DNA from: Nitrospirillum iridis | GTDB taxonomy: Bacteria; Pseudomonadota; Alphaproteobacteria; Azospirillales; Azospirillaceae | Assembly (NCBI RefSeq): GCF_014205765.1 | Contig: NZ_JACIIZ010000008.1 | Span: forward strand, 62,001-126,000 | Reading direction: 5' to 3' | DNA length: 64,000 nt | Shown here: piece by piece, positions 27,223 to 37,974 of the stretch | Position numbering within the stretch: the first letter of the stretch is position 1 | How the letters are laid out: each line of letters begins with the position of its first letter | Position numbers and translations under genes: made by a program | The notes under the pieces: model-generated | The model's database searches: none | Told to the model about the DNA's origin: nothing | What the model saw: the letters and a program-made list of their open reading frames with translations, nothing else

Positions 27223-27226
<4 letters not shown>
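26360..27226 (-). CDS. prmC: Peptide chain release factor N5-glutamine methyltransferase
   Basis: PrmC methylates the Gln of the GGQ motif in release factors 1 and 2. It has 288 residues. The N-terminal helical domain (1-85) binds the release factor. The Rossmann methyltransferase domain follows, with [20 protein letters not shown] as the SAM-binding motif (shown here in parts) and the catalytic NPPYIP. The start overlaps the prfA stop by four bases (ATGA), coupling the modifying enzyme to its substrate. The C terminus (DRVVVARA) is normal. Confidence 0.95.
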
Positions 27227-28308
<1,082 letters not shown>

Positions 28309-28345
28309 GTTTTTTTCCGTCATCCCGTATCCGGGCTGACTAGAG

Positions 28346-28450
28346 CCCTCAAGCGCCGGGCGGCGGCATCCGCCGCCTTGGCTTGTCCTCACTTTCCAGT
28401 CCGCTGACGCTTCCCGGAAAGTTCCGGCGGCCGCAGTCGCGGCCTAGCGG
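28346..28450. repeat. Structured intergenic repeat, copy B
   Basis: This is the second copy of the element at 22461-22568, in the same strand orientation. The stems are GGCGGC-ATCC-GCCGCC, ACTTTCC paired with GGAAAGT, and GGCCGC-AGTC-GCGGCC. It lies between ispG and prfA, both on the minus strand. Confidence 0.7.
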
Positions 28451-28483
28451 CATGAGTCCGGGACTGATGCCGCGGGCCTTGTA

Positions 28484-29620
28484 TCACTCGGCGGCGGCAG
28501 CGGCTTCTTCGGCGGCCTGCGCGGCCTTGATCTCCTCGGCCTTCTTTTCCACCAGCGACACCAGGTGGTCGACGATGCTCTCGTCCTTCAGGCGGTGGGC
28601 CGGCTGGCCCGCCAGGAAGACCTGGTGCACGCCCTTGCCGCCGCCGGTGAAGCCGATGTCGGTCATGGTGGCCTCGCCCGGGCCGTTGACCACGCAGCCG
28701 ATGACCGAGACGGTCATGGGGGTGGTGATGTGAGACAGCCGTTCCTCCAGCACCTCGACCGTCTTGATGACGTCGAACTGCTGGCGGGCGCAGGACGGGC
28801 AGGAAATGACGGTGACGCCGCGGCGGCGCAGGCCCAGGGACTTCAGCATCTCGAAGCCGACCTTGACCTCCTCCTCCGGGGGGGCCGACAGCGACACGCG
28901 GATGGTGTCGCCGATGCCCGACCACAGCAGCATGCCAAGGCCGATGGACGATTTCACCGTGCCGGCGCGCAGGCCGCCCGCTTCGGTGATGCCGATGTGC
29001 AGGGGATAGTCGCAGGCCTCGGACAGGCCCTGGTAGGCGGCCACCGCCAGGAAGACGTCGGACGCCTTCACGGAAATCTTGAACTCCCGGAAGTCATGGT
29101 CTTCCAGGATTTTGGCGTGGGTCAGCGCGCTTTCCACCAGGGCTTCCGGGCAGGGCTCGCCATACTTTTCCAGGAGTTCGCGCTCCAGCGAACCGGCGTT
29201 CACGCCGATGCGCATGGCGCAGCCGTGGTCCTTGGCGGCCTGCACCACCTCGCGCACGCGGTCGGCGGAACCGATGTTGCCGGGGTTGATGCGCAGGCAG
29301 GCGGCACCCGCCTCGGCGGCCTCGATGGCGCGCTTATAATGGAAGTGGATGTCGGCCACGATGGGCACGTTCACCGCCTTCACGATCTCCTTCAGCGCCG
29401 CCGTCGACTCCTCATCCGGGCAGGAGACGCGGACCAGGTCGGCGCCGGCCTCTTCGGCGCGCAGCACCTGCTCGATCGTCGCCTTGGCGTCGGCGGTGAG
29501 CGTATTGGTCATGGTCTGGACGGAGATCGGCGCGTCGCCACCGACCAGGACATTGCCGACACGGATCTGACGGGAGGTCCGGCGCAGGATCTGGCGATAC
29601 GCACGATGGGTGGTGGACAT
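28484..29620 (-). CDS. ispG: 4-hydroxy-3-methylbut-2-en-1-yl diphosphate synthase
   Basis: IspG catalyses the penultimate step of the MEP isoprenoid pathway with a 4Fe-4S cluster. ATG 29620 gives 378 residues ([19 protein letters not shown]), the usual length; the longer frame upstream lacks a ribosome-binding site. The TIM-barrel part holds [13 protein letters not shown] and [10 protein letters not shown]. The cluster Cys are in CPSCARQ and CVVNGPGE. The C terminus is an Ala/Glu-rich tail ([17 protein letters not shown]) longer than in E. coli. In relatives the RodZ-like gene directly precedes ispG; here a GH39 gene lies between them. Confidence 0.96.
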   Translation of the reverse strand: MSTTHRAYRQILRRTSRQIRVGNVLVGGDAPISVQTMTNTLTADAKATIEQVLRAEEAGADLVRVSCPDEESTAALKEIVKAVNVPIVADIHFHYKRAIEAAEAGAACLRINPGNIGSADRVREVVQAAKDHGCAMRIGVNAGSLERELLEKYGEPCPEALVESALTHAKILEDHDFREFKISVKASDVFLAVAAYQGLSEACDYPLHIGITEAGGLRAGTVKSSIGLGMLLWSGIGDTIRVSLSAPPEEEVKVGFEMLKSLGLRRRGVTVISCPSCARQQFDVIKTVEVLEERLSHITTPMTVSVIGCVVNGPGEATMTDIGFTGGGKGVHQVFLAGQPAHRLKDESIVDHLVSLVEKKAEEIKAAQAAEEAAAAAE

Positions 29621-29762
29621 GGCGGAACTGGCCTCGTGAAGGAATTTGCCCCGTAAAGTGCTGCCGGACGGCCCCGGGATCAAGAGGCCATCGCACAAGG
29701 CATGACCGCGCGCCGTGCGGGACGCCCCGGCCGGCAACGGTTGGGTAGCTGAACGGATGCGA

Positions 29763-31337
29763 CTATTTGGCCGCGGCGTCCAAGGTCACCAGCACGATGT
29801 CGTTGCTGTGCATGGGCAGGGTGGTGGCGACACGGCCGTCGGCGCCCACGGTGACTTTCATCTCCGTCTCCGCCTGGTCGCGCGTCAGGTCGGTCAGCTT
29901 GGCCAGCTGTTCCGGCGACAGCGTCTTGGGCGCGCCCATGTCGATGTAGGCGGAATAGGCGTCGTTGGCGCGGAAGCCCGTGCGATGGACGGCCAGGCGA
30001 TAGGGGCCCGGCTTCAGCCCCTTGAAGGTGACGGTGACAGGCGCCGCCGGCTTGTTGGGCACGATCCTGCTGTAGAAGGAGCGGTTGCTGACCGGCTGGC
30101 GCGGCTGTTCAAAGTCCCACACCAGCGCCGCCGCCTTGCCCTCCGCGGCAGCCGCCAGCACCTGGCCATCCGTCACCGGCACGGCGTCGCCTTGCAGGGC
30201 GTGCAGGTACTTGTAGGCGAAGTAGGCGGGCTTGCGGATGCCCTCGCGGTTCATCAGGCCGAAGCCCCCTTCGAAGGGGGCGGTGGGCGGGCCCGGCTCC
30301 TCGAACAGGTCGCTGAAGGTCCAGTAGCTCATGCCCTGGACCATGCCCTGGCCGGCCTTCAGCTTGGCCAGGATGTAGGGCGCGCTGATGTAGCTGTCGT
30401 GCACCAGGTCACGGGGGGTGTAACTGGTGCTCCACTCCGTGAAGAACAGCGGCAGGGTGGGGAAACGCGAGGCCGCGATCTGCTGGCGCACCTTGCGCAC
30501 GTCGCCGACGATGGCGTCGGGCGAGGGCGACAGCTTGGTGTCCGCCACGCCGGCCTCATCCAGGAAACCGCCATCCACGCCATAGGTGTGGGTGGCGACG
30601 AAATCCACGGGCGCGCCGCTGTGGGCGACATGGTCCAGGAATTCCGGAACCCAGGCGGCGCCGGCGGTGGCGGGCCCGCCCACGCGCAAGGCCGGATCGA
30701 TGGCCCTGATGGTATTGGCCGTCAGATCATAGAGCGCGAAATAGGCCTGCTGGTCCGCCCCTTCCCAGAAGCCCGCCAGGTTGGGCTCGTTCCACACCTC
30801 GAAATACCAGCTGCGCACCTCAGCCTGGCCGTAGCGGGCCTCGATGTGCTGGACGAAGGCGGTGATGAGGTCGCGCCAGGCGTCGGGCTTGGGATGGGAG
30901 GTGTTGCCCTCCCAGTAGAAGATCTTGTTCTCGGACGTCGCCATCGCCTTGGGCGTGAAACCCAGTTCCACGAAGGGCTTCAGCTTGCGCGCCAGCAAGG
31001 CGTCGTACAGCTGGTCGATCTTGGTCCAGTCGTAGGTGAGGGCGCCGTTCTGCTCCTTCACCGTGCCCAGAACGTCGTGGAAGATGGCGTGGAAGCGGAT
31101 GTAGCGGAAGCCCACCTCATCCTGCGTGGTCTTCAGCTGCGCCATGCTGTCCGGTCGGATCAGGGTGCCGGGAAAGTCCGAGCCGATGGACAGGTCGAAG
31201 AAGCGGTCCATCGGCTGGGTGGCCTTGGCCACGTCGATGTCAACCTGACGGGCACGATCGGCCGCCTGGGCGGCGCCGGCCAGCAGCAGGCAGGCGGATA
31301 GGCAGGCAGCCACCCTGCGGCGGAACAGTGATGTCAT
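29763..31337 (-). CDS. Exported GH39-family glycoside hydrolase (beta-xylosidase-like)
   Basis: This 524-residue protein is a predicted secreted or periplasmic glycosidase of family GH39, probably a beta-xylosidase or related exo-enzyme. A signal peptide ([20 protein letters not shown]) is followed by a TIM-barrel. The general acid/base is Glu184 in W-N-E-P-N and the nucleophile Glu301 in F-F-T-E-W-S, the usual GH39 pair. [11 protein letters not shown] and [11 protein letters not shown] are typical family blocks. A beta-sandwich-like C-terminal region follows. Its ATG overlaps the stop of the RodZ-like gene by one base (TGATG), so translation is coupled. It interrupts the otherwise conserved order rodZ-like-ispG, which suggests insertion of an accessory gene. 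Sugar specificity is not decided. Confidence 0.88.
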   Translation of the reverse strand: MTSLFRRRVAACLSACLLLAGAAQAADRARQVDIDVAKATQPMDRFFDLSIGSDFPGTLIRPDSMAQLKTTQDEVGFRYIRFHAIFHDVLGTVKEQNGALTYDWTKIDQLYDALLARKLKPFVELGFTPKAMATSENKIFYWEGNTSHPKPDAWRDLITAFVQHIEARYGQAEVRSWYFEVWNEPNLAGFWEGADQQAYFALYDLTANTIRAIDPALRVGGPATAGAAWVPEFLDHVAHSGAPVDFVATHTYGVDGGFLDEAGVADTKLSPSPDAIVGDVRKVRQQIAASRFPTLPLFFTEWSTSYTPRDLVHDSYISAPYILAKLKAGQGMVQGMSYWTFSDLFEEPGPPTAPFEGGFGLMNREGIRKPAYFAYKYLHALQGDAVPVTDGQVLAAAAEGKAAALVWDFEQPRQPVSNRSFYSRIVPNKPAAPVTVTFKGLKPGPYRLAVHRTGFRANDAYSAYIDMGAPKTLSPEQLAKLTDLTRDQAETEMKVTVGADGRVATTLPMHSNDIVLVTLDAAAK

Positions 31338-32557
31338 CAATGGGTCACCCGAGCCTGAATATCGTCCGGTTGCAGGGGATAGCTGCGCACCACCTGGCCT
31401 TTGGCACCCAGCGTGGGCAGGTCCTTGCCGTCCAGGCTGATCACCAGGCCACCGGCATTGCCGGTTTCCAGCGACAGGCCCGGCACGTCGGGGGCGCGGA
31501 AACTGTCACCGGGGTGCAGCACGCGCGATGCCCACAGCGTGCCCTTGGCGTCACGCACCTGGATCCAGGTTTCGTCCGTGGCGCGCACCACCACACGGGC
31601 GGGGCCGGTCTGGCCGAAGACCCGGCCCTTGGCCGGGGCCGGCGCGGCGCCGGGAGCGGTGGTGTCGGGGCGCATGCTGGCCTCGGCGGCGGCCCCGGCG
31701 GTGTCGGTGTCGGCGGCCACGGCCTTGGGCTGGCCCAGGTCCGGCATCTGCGGCGCCTCGTCATCCGGCGCTTCCGAGGCGGCGGCCCCGGCGGGGGCGG
31801 GAGCCTGGGCGACCGGGGTTTGAGCGGAGGGAGGGGCGTTCTTGCCCGGGGCCGCCGGTGGCGGGGCGGCCGTCTGACCGGCGGGCGGGGTCGCCGAAGC
31901 CTGGGGCGCCACCGGGACGGGGCCCGGCACCGCGTCGGCCAGCGGGGCGGCGGCGTCAGGGGCGGCCCCCACTTCCGGCGCCGTCGGCTGCGCCTGGTTC
32001 AGCAGCGCCTGCACCGCCGGAGCCGGCAGCACGTTGGCCGGCGGCGGTGAGGCGTCGCCACCACCCGTCAGATGGGTCAAGCGTTCCGGCAGCTTGGGCA
32101 CCAGGTTGAGGGCGCTGCGGTCGGCGGCGGAATAGAGATACCAGCCGCCGTAGAGCACCGCGGCCAACGCCACGGCCGCCACCATCAGCACACCGCTGGG
32201 CACGCGGTTCTCGCTGACGGGAATGGGCAGGTACAGCTCCGCCGGCATCACCCGGCCAGCCGTCTCATCCTTGAAGCGGTTGAGCAGCTCCCCCGAATCC
32301 AGGCCCAGCAGGTCGGCATAGCTGCGCAGGAAACCCAGGATATAGGCCTGGCCCGGCAGATCGGCGTGGCGCCCGTCCTCGATGGCTTCCAGATAGACCC
32401 GGCGTATGCGCAGGACGTTGGCCACGCCCACCAGGTCGTAACCCAGCTCCTCGCGCCGCAGGCGCAGGGTGTCGCCGACGGCCTCGCGCGGCGCCTGCGG
32501 CTCGGTGGAGCGGCCGGCGTCGATCATGTCCCGATATCGGTCGCGGCGATCCGTCAT
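31337..32557 (-). CDS. RodZ-like membrane protein (HTH_25 plus DUF4115)
   Basis: This 406-residue protein has the RodZ layout. An N-terminal HTH (residues 28-90; LRLRREELGYDL then VANVLRIRRVYLEAIEDG) precedes a basic/Pro segment. One membrane helix is at about 118-137 (VLMVAAVALAAVLYGGWYLY). A long Ala/Pro-rich periplasmic linker follows, then a C-terminal DUF4115 domain (VVVRATDETWIQVRDAKG). RodZ anchors MreB and helps cell elongation; whether this homologue does so here is inferred. ATG 32557 is chosen by the domain start. In alphaproteobacteria it usually precedes ispG. Here it is coupled to the GH39 gene. Confidence 0.88.
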   Translation of the reverse strand: MTDRRDRYRDMIDAGRSTEPQAPREAVGDTLRLRREELGYDLVGVANVLRIRRVYLEAIEDGRHADLPGQAYILGFLRSYADLLGLDSGELLNRFKDETAGRVMPAELYLPIPVSENRVPSGVLMVAAVALAAVLYGGWYLYSAADRSALNLVPKLPERLTHLTGGGDASPPPANVLPAPAVQALLNQAQPTAPEVGAAPDAAAPLADAVPGPVPVAPQASATPPAGQTAAPPPAAPGKNAPPSAQTPVAQAPAPAGAAASEAPDDEAPQMPDLGQPKAVAADTDTAGAAAEASMRPDTTAPGAAPAPAKGRVFGQTGPARVVVRATDETWIQVRDAKGTLWASRVLHPGDSFRAPDVPGLSLETGNAGGLVISLDGKDLPTLGAKGQVVRSYPLQPDDIQARVTH

Positions 32558-32698
32558 AAGGGCTGTCCCAGCACAGGAGGGTGCATGATTTTTGCCAACC
32601 GCCGGTTCAATTATTGCGCCAGCGGCGCTGTGGCCGGAGTCTTATCAAGGGCTTCACGGTACCGCAACCATGCTGCCGCCAGAATTTCCGAAAGAGGG

Positions 32699-35068
32699 TC
32701 AGAGCCGCACGCCATGGTCGCGGGCGAAGGCCAGCAGGTGCTGGCGCAGGGACCGGTCCTGACGGTTCAGCAGGCTGTCCAGGAAAGGCTGCAGGACGCC
32801 GACATCCAGCGAGCGGATCATGGTCTTGACCTCACCGAACGCCCCGGGGCTCATCGACAGGGTGCGGAAGCCGCAGCCCAGCAACGCCATGGCGTCCAGC
32901 GGACGGCTGGCCATTTCCCCGCACAGCGACAGCTGAACCCCCGCCGCCTCGCACCGCCGCACCAGCATGCGCAGCACCGTCAGCATGGCCGGTGACAGCA
33001 GGTCATAGCGGTTGTTCAGCATGGGATTGCCGCGGTCGCTGGCGAACAGGTACTGCAGCAGGTCGTTGGAGCCCACGGACATGAAGTCGATATGGGGCAG
33101 CAGGGCGTCCAGCTGGAACAGCAGCGCCGGCACCTCCATCATCACGCCGACCTTGAGGTCGCGGGGCGGGGCCATCTTGTCCTGTTCCAGACGGCGCAGT
33201 TCCAGGTCCAGCACCCGGCGGGCGCGGATGAACTCCGACACCTCGGCCACCATGGGGAACATCAGGCGCAGATCGCGCCCCGACGCCGCCCACAACAGCG
33301 CCCGCAGCTGCTTGCGCAGCATGGCCGGCCGGTCCAGACCGATGCGGATGGCGCGCCAGCCCAGGGCCGGATTCTCCTCCCCCAAATCGGGGAAGTAGGG
33401 CAGCGTCTTGTCGCCGCCCACGTCCAGGGTGCGGAAGGTGACGGGCTTGTCCCCGGCCTCGTCCAGCACCTTGGCGTAGGTTTCCTTCTGGATGGCCGTG
33501 TCGGGATAGGTGTGCCGCACCATGAAGGGGATCTCGGTGCGGTACAGGCCGATGCCGTCGGCGCCGGTGGCGTGCAGGTGCGGCAGGTCGATCAGCAGGC
33601 CGGCGTTCAGCATCAGCCGTACCGGGATTCCGTCGCGCGTCACCGAGTCCAACAAGCGGGTGGCGGCGAACTCGCGCTTGCGCTCCTCCCCCACCTCGAT
33701 GCTTTTCAGGAAGGCTTCGGTGATGTCCTCGGCTGGGCGCACGAAAACCTGGCCGTGGTCACCGTCGACGATGACGAAGTCCAGCGGGTCGACGCGGCTG
33801 AGCACGCCGGTGCACTGGCCCACCACGGGGATGTCGAGGGCGCGGGCGACGATGGCCACGTGGCTGTAGGCCGCCCCCTCCTCCAGCACCAGGCCGCGCA
33901 GGCGGGTGCGGTCATAATCCAGCAGCTCGGCGGGGCCCAAGTTGCGGGCCACCAGCACGAACTCGTCCGGCAGGGTGCCGCCGTCCGCCTTGTCCTGACG
34001 GCCGGCCAGGTGCTGCAGCAGGCGGTTGGTGATGTCGTCCAGGTCCAGCTGGCGTTCGCGGATGTAGCTGTCGGTCACCGACGCCATGCGGGCGCGGTTG
34101 TCGTTCTGCACCTGCTGTACCGCCGCTTCCGCCGTCAGGCCGGTGCGGATGGCCTCGCGGATGCGGGACAGCCAGCCGCGATCGGTGGCGAACATGCGGT
34201 AGGTTTCGATGATCTCGTGATGCTCGCCCCCGCTCTCGCCCGACAGGATCAGCAGCCGGTCGATGGCCGAATGCATGCTGTCCACCGCCTCGCGCAGGCG
34301 GCGCAGCTCCAGCTCGGGATCATCGGCCACCATCTGGCGGATGGTCAGCTGCGGCCGGTGCAGCACGGCCACGGCCATGGTGATGCCCCGGTTCAAGCTG
34401 ACCCCGTCCAGGCGCGAGGGCAGCAGCACCAGGTCGTTGGCCACCTGCAGCTCGCGATTGTCGACCAGTTCGCCCGTGGCGACCAACTCGGCCACCACCA
34501 TGCCGATGGTCTCCAGCGTCTCCACGTCCTGCTCGTCATAGGCGCGCCGCGCGATGTGCTGGATGGCCAGCACGCCGCGCACCCGGCCGCCGCGCAGGAT
34601 GGGCACGCCCATGAAGCTGTCGAAGGGGTCTTCGCCCGTTTCCGGGCGGTAGGCGAAATTGGGATGGCTGGGGGCGTTGGCCAGGGCCACCGGCCGGGCG
34701 TGGGCGGCGATGTCGCCCACCAAGCCCTCGCCCACCCGAAGGCGGGTCTTGTGCACGGCGTCGGGGTTCAGGCCGATGGTGGCGAACAGCTCGAGCACCT
34801 CGCCTGCCCGCATGACATAGCAGGAACAGACATCCGCCCCCATTTCGGCGGCGATCAGCATGACGATCTTGTCCAGCCGCGCCTGCGCCGTGCCGCTGGC
34901 GGCCATGACGTCGCGCAGGCGGGCCAACAGGCGGCGGGCGCCGCCGGCGGCATCGGCGGAGCGCCGCGCGTCCGTCTTGACGACGGTGGCGGATTCCGGA
35001 ACCACGGGCGCCGGGTCGACCAGACCCGGCCCGGTAAGACTGGAGGGGGTTCCGGAATGCGGTGCCAC
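32699..35068 (-). CDS. ptsP: PEP-protein phosphotransferase EI-Ntr with GAF domain
   Basis: PtsP autophosphorylates from phosphoenolpyruvate and starts the nitrogen PTS cascade (PtsP, NPr, PtsN). It has 789 residues. The N-terminal GAF domain (about 45-190; LIAAEMGADVCSCYVM, LRVGEGLVGDIA) senses a small molecule, glutamine in characterized homologues. The phosphohistidine domain carries His403 in AYSHVAIVARALDIP. The PEP-binding TIM-barrel follows, with the signatures GADGIGLYRTEIPFM, SVGSNDLLQYLFA and LSLCGEMASRP. The GTG start at 35068 overlaps the stop of the upstream gene by one base (TAGTG). No earlier ATG fits, so coupled initiation at GTG is assumed. Confidence 0.95.
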   Translation of the reverse strand: MAPHSGTPSSLTGPGLVDPAPVVPESATVVKTDARRSADAAGGARRLLARLRDVMAASGTAQARLDKIVMLIAAEMGADVCSCYVMRAGEVLELFATIGLNPDAVHKTRLRVGEGLVGDIAAHARPVALANAPSHPNFAYRPETGEDPFDSFMGVPILRGGRVRGVLAIQHIARRAYDEQDVETLETIGMVVAELVATGELVDNRELQVANDLVLLPSRLDGVSLNRGITMAVAVLHRPQLTIRQMVADDPELELRRLREAVDSMHSAIDRLLILSGESGGEHHEIIETYRMFATDRGWLSRIREAIRTGLTAEAAVQQVQNDNRARMASVTDSYIRERQLDLDDITNRLLQHLAGRQDKADGGTLPDEFVLVARNLGPAELLDYDRTRLRGLVLEEGAAYSHVAIVARALDIPVVGQCTGVLSRVDPLDFVIVDGDHGQVFVRPAEDITEAFLKSIEVGEERKREFAATRLLDSVTRDGIPVRLMLNAGLLIDLPHLHATGADGIGLYRTEIPFMVRHTYPDTAIQKETYAKVLDEAGDKPVTFRTLDVGGDKTLPYFPDLGEENPALGWRAIRIGLDRPAMLRKQLRALLWAASGRDLRLMFPMVAEVSEFIRARRVLDLELRRLEQDKMAPPRDLKVGVMMEVPALLFQLDALLPHIDFMSVGSNDLLQYLFASDRGNPMLNNRYDLLSPAMLTVLRMLVRRCEAAGVQLSLCGEMASRPLDAMALLGCGFRTLSMSPGAFGEVKTMIRSLDVGVLQPFLDSLLNRQDRSLRQHLLAFARDHGVRL

Positions 35069-36165
35069 TAGCCGGCCGCTCCCGCCAGCGCCAGCACCGG
35101 TCCCGTTTCCCCGCGCGCGGGGGCCGGGGCATACCCATACCGCCCGGCCAGCGCCTCTTCCGCCTGGCTCACCAGCTCGGCCAGAATCTCCGCCGTCGGC
35201 TGCTCGCGCGTCACCATGCCCACCGACTGGCCGGCCATCAGGCTGCCGTTTTCCACGTCACCGTCGATGACGGCCCGGCGCAGGGCGCCGGCCCAGTAAT
35301 GCTCGATCTCCAGCTGGGCGTCCTTCTGGTCCACCTCGCCGCGGTTGAAGCGCTCCACCACATCGCGCTGGAAGTCCATGAAGCGGCGCGTGCCCTCGTT
35401 CTGCAGGGCGCGCACGGGAATGACGGGGAAGCGGCTGTCCAGCTGGACGGACGGCATGGCGTCGCGGGCGCTGGCGCGGATGAAGGCGCGCTTGAAGTTG
35501 GGATGGGCGCGCGACTCGGTGGCGCAGACGAACCGGGTGCCCAGCTGCACACCGGCCGCCCCCAGTTCCAGATAGGCCACGATGGCCTCGCCCCGGCCGA
35601 TGCCGCCGGCCACGAACACCGGCACGTCCCGAATCTCGGGCAGGATTTCCTGCGCCAGGACGGAGGTTGAGACGGGGCCGATATGGCCGCCGGCCTCCAT
35701 GCCTTCGATCACCAGGGCGTCCACGCCCATGCGCGCCAGCTTCTTGGCCAGGACCAGCGCCGGGGCGAAGCACACGACCTTGGCGCCGCCATCCTTCAGC
35801 TGCTTGATCACTGGCGCGGGCGGCAGGCCGCCGGCCAGCACCACATGGTGCACGCCATGGGCCAGGCAGACATCGGCCAGCACGTCCAGCTGCGGGTGCA
35901 GGGTGATGAGGTTGACGCCGAAGGGCCGCCGCGTCAGCGCCCGGGTGGCGTCGATCTCCTGCGCCAGCAGCTCCGGCGTCATGGCGCCGCAGGCCAGCAC
36001 GCCGAAGCCGCCACCGTTGGATATGGCGGCCACCAGGCCGGCGTCCGACACCCAGGTCATGGCGCCGCCCATGACGGCCAACTCGGTTCCCAGGAAATCG
36101 CGCCCACGGCCCCACAACGCGTCCAGCCTGTCGCGAGCGGTTCCGATCGTGGCGATGGTCGACAT
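35068..36165 (-). CDS. Nitronate monooxygenase-family FMN enzyme
   Basis: This 365-residue protein belongs to the 2-nitropropane dioxygenase / nitronate monooxygenase family, a TIM-barrel FMN group that also includes FabK-type enoyl reductases. ATG 36165 follows AAGGGA nine bases upstream. Family motifs are VMGGAMTWVSDAGLVAAISN, GGFGVLACG, FGVNLIT, VIEGMEAGGHIG and VFVAGGIGRGEAIVAYLELGA, given in short parts. The reaction here is uncertain: detoxification of nitronates or an enoyl-reductase-like activity are both possible. It lies between lysC and ptsP on the same strand and is translationally coupled to ptsP. No functional link between the two is known. Confidence 0.85.
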   Translation of the reverse strand: MSTIATIGTARDRLDALWGRGRDFLGTELAVMGGAMTWVSDAGLVAAISNGGGFGVLACGAMTPELLAQEIDATRALTRRPFGVNLITLHPQLDVLADVCLAHGVHHVVLAGGLPPAPVIKQLKDGGAKVVCFAPALVLAKKLARMGVDALVIEGMEAGGHIGPVSTSVLAQEILPEIRDVPVFVAGGIGRGEAIVAYLELGAAGVQLGTRFVCATESRAHPNFKRAFIRASARDAMPSVQLDSRFPVIPVRALQNEGTRRFMDFQRDVVERFNRGEVDQKDAQLEIEHYWAGALRRAVIDGDVENGSLMAGQSVGMVTREQPTAEILAELVSQAEEALAGRYGYAPAPARGETGPVLALAGAAG

Positions 36166-36295
36166 CAAAAACGATTCCCTTGAGCGAAAAATTGGGAGCG
36201 GAAAGGGGATTTTCACCCCAACCGGCCCGGCCAACCGGGCGCGGCATCGTGGGCGATGCCGATCCCTAACCCGAAATGGCCTCCGAAAACAACAA

Positions 36296-36327
36296 TGCCC
36301 CGGGGGACGCTTCCGTCCCCCGGGGCA
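36296..36327 (-). terminator. lysC terminator
   Basis: TGCCCCGGGGGACG pairs perfectly over 14 bp (36296-36309 with 36314-36327) around CTTC. The minus-strand tail TTGTTGTTTTC is T-rich. It lies 17 bases after the lysC stop. Confidence 0.85.
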
Positions 36328-36344
36328 GAGTGTCGCTCAGATGC

Positions 36345-37580
36345 TTATGCCTGGTCCAGGCCGTAAGCGGTGTGCAGCGCGCGCAACGCCAGTTCGGTGT
36401 ATTCCTCGGCGATCAGGACGCTGACCTTGATCTCGCTGGTGGAGATGACCTGGATGTTGATGCCGCGGTCGGCCAGCGCCTTGAACATGCGCTGGGCCAC
36501 GCCAGCGTGGCTACGCATGCCGACACCGATGACCGAGACCTTGACCACGTTGCTGTCGGCGCTGAGGCGGCGGAACTTCAGATCCGCCTTGGCGCCTTCC
36601 AGCACCTGCACGGTGCGGTCCAGGTCGGCCTTGGTGACGGTGAAGGTCATGTCGGTGGTGGTGCCGTCTTCCGACACGTTCTGCACGATCATGTCGACAT
36701 TGATGGCGGCGTCGGTGAGCGGCCCGAAAATGGCGGCCGCCACGCCGGGCCGGTCTTCCACGCCCACCAGGGTCACCTTCGCCTCATCCCGGCTGTAGGC
36801 GATGCCGCTGACCAGTTCCTGTTCCACGATTTCGTCCTCATCAACGACAAGAGTTCCCGGCAACGCGCTGCCGGCCGCTTCCTCGAAAGTCGACAGCACC
36901 TGGACACGCACGCGGTGCTTCATCGCCATTTCCACCGACCGGGTCTGCAGGACCTTGGCGCCCAGGGACGCCATCTCCAGCATTTCCTCGTAGGTGATGC
37001 GGCCCAGCTTGCGGGCCTTGGTCACGATGCGCGGATCGGTGGTGTAGACGCCGTCGACGTCGGTGTAAATATCGCAGCGTTCGGCGCCCACCGCCGCCGC
37101 CAGCGCCACCGCCGAGGTATCGGAACCGCCGCGGCCCAGCGTGGCGATGCGCCCGTCCTTGGACACGCCCTGGAAGCCCGCGACCACCGCCACCTCGCCC
37201 GTGGCCATGCGGGCCACCAGGTCACCGGACTCGATGCGCTCGATCCGGGCCTTGCCGTGCACGTCGTCGGTGATCAGCGGGATCTGCCAGCCCTGCCAGG
37301 ACCGGGCGGGGATGCCGATCTCCTGCAAGGCGATGGCCAGAAGGCCACTGGTCACCTGCTCGCCCGAGGCGACCACGGCGTCATACTCACGCTCGTCCGC
37401 CAGGCGGCCCACCTGTTTCACATAGTCCACCAGCTGGTTGGTCACGCCCGACATGGCGGAGACGACCACCGCCACCTCATGGCCGGCGTCGACCTCCTGT
37501 TTCACCTTGCGGGCGACATTCTTGATCCGGTCGATGGTGCCGACCGATGTGCCGCCGAACTTCAAAACGAGGCGTGCCAT
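36345..37580 (-). CDS. lysC: Aspartate kinase
   Basis: This enzyme phosphorylates aspartate, the first step to lysine, threonine and methionine. ATG 37580 (MARLVLKFGGTSVG) is the conserved N terminus and gives 411 residues, the usual size; the longer open frame has no family support. The kinase domain has KFGGTSV and GRGGSDTSAVALAAA. Two C-terminal ACT domains (around EAKVTLVGVEDRPG and VVKVSVIGVGMRSH) mark it as a feedback-regulated enzyme. In this class an internal start for a beta subunit is known from Bacillus and Corynebacterium; it was not assessed here. A terminator-like hairpin lies 76-103 bases upstream. Confidence 0.96.
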   Translation of the reverse strand: MARLVLKFGGTSVGTIDRIKNVARKVKQEVDAGHEVAVVVSAMSGVTNQLVDYVKQVGRLADEREYDAVVASGEQVTSGLLAIALQEIGIPARSWQGWQIPLITDDVHGKARIERIESGDLVARMATGEVAVVAGFQGVSKDGRIATLGRGGSDTSAVALAAAVGAERCDIYTDVDGVYTTDPRIVTKARKLGRITYEEMLEMASLGAKVLQTRSVEMAMKHRVRVQVLSTFEEAAGSALPGTLVVDEDEIVEQELVSGIAYSRDEAKVTLVGVEDRPGVAAAIFGPLTDAAINVDMIVQNVSEDGTTTDMTFTVTKADLDRTVQVLEGAKADLKFRRLSADSNVVKVSVIGVGMRSHAGVAQRMFKALADRGINIQVISTSEIKVSVLIAEEYTELALRALHTAYGLDQA

Positions 37581-37974
37581 AACCCGTGTCTGCCTTGTTC
37601 GTGCCGGCCCATGGGCCGGCGGGGTGCGATGCCGGCCGAAACCAGCGGTGGATGCAAAAAAGCCCCCGGCCGCGCGGCGGGATTCCACACCATCGGGCGG
37701 AGCCTTCGCGGGGCGGGTCGGAAGCGCGCTATCCTTACCCCGTCGGAACCGCCCAGGCAAGAAACGGGTAATAAAAGGTCAGGGTTGCGTAAACCGGGCG
37801 ACAGAGCATTTCTATTTCTTGTTTTGTCGCGCCCCCAGGCGGCGGCAATGCTCGCCGCCTTGTCGCCGCGCTCCGGCATGCTTTGTGGCGGCGGTGCGGG
37901 TGCTGCGCTCCGGCCGGTGTTGAGTTGGCGGCGGTGACGGCCCATATTCTGGCCCGTTCCGCTTCAAGGTGCCC
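37581..37974. other. Divergent intergenic region lysC / ubiG
   Basis: This 394-bp gap should contain both promoters. It holds the lysC leader hairpin at 37656-37683 and a second inverted segment near 37832-37856 (GGCGGCGGC with GCCGCC) that faintly resembles the first stem of the intergenic repeat. No gene was recognized. Confidence 0.4.
37656..37683 (-). terminator. Terminator-like hairpin in the lysC leader
   Basis: On the minus strand CCCGCC pairs with GGCCGGG (one bulged base) around GCGC and is followed by GGCTTTTTT. It sits 76-103 bases upstream of the lysC ATG with no gene behind it, so it may be a transcription attenuator. Confidence 0.5.

Noticed and set aside
33092-35071. Plus-strand open frame of about 660 codons opposite ptsP
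   Set aside because: It is antisense to a strongly conserved gene and has no recognizable domain or ribosome-binding site.
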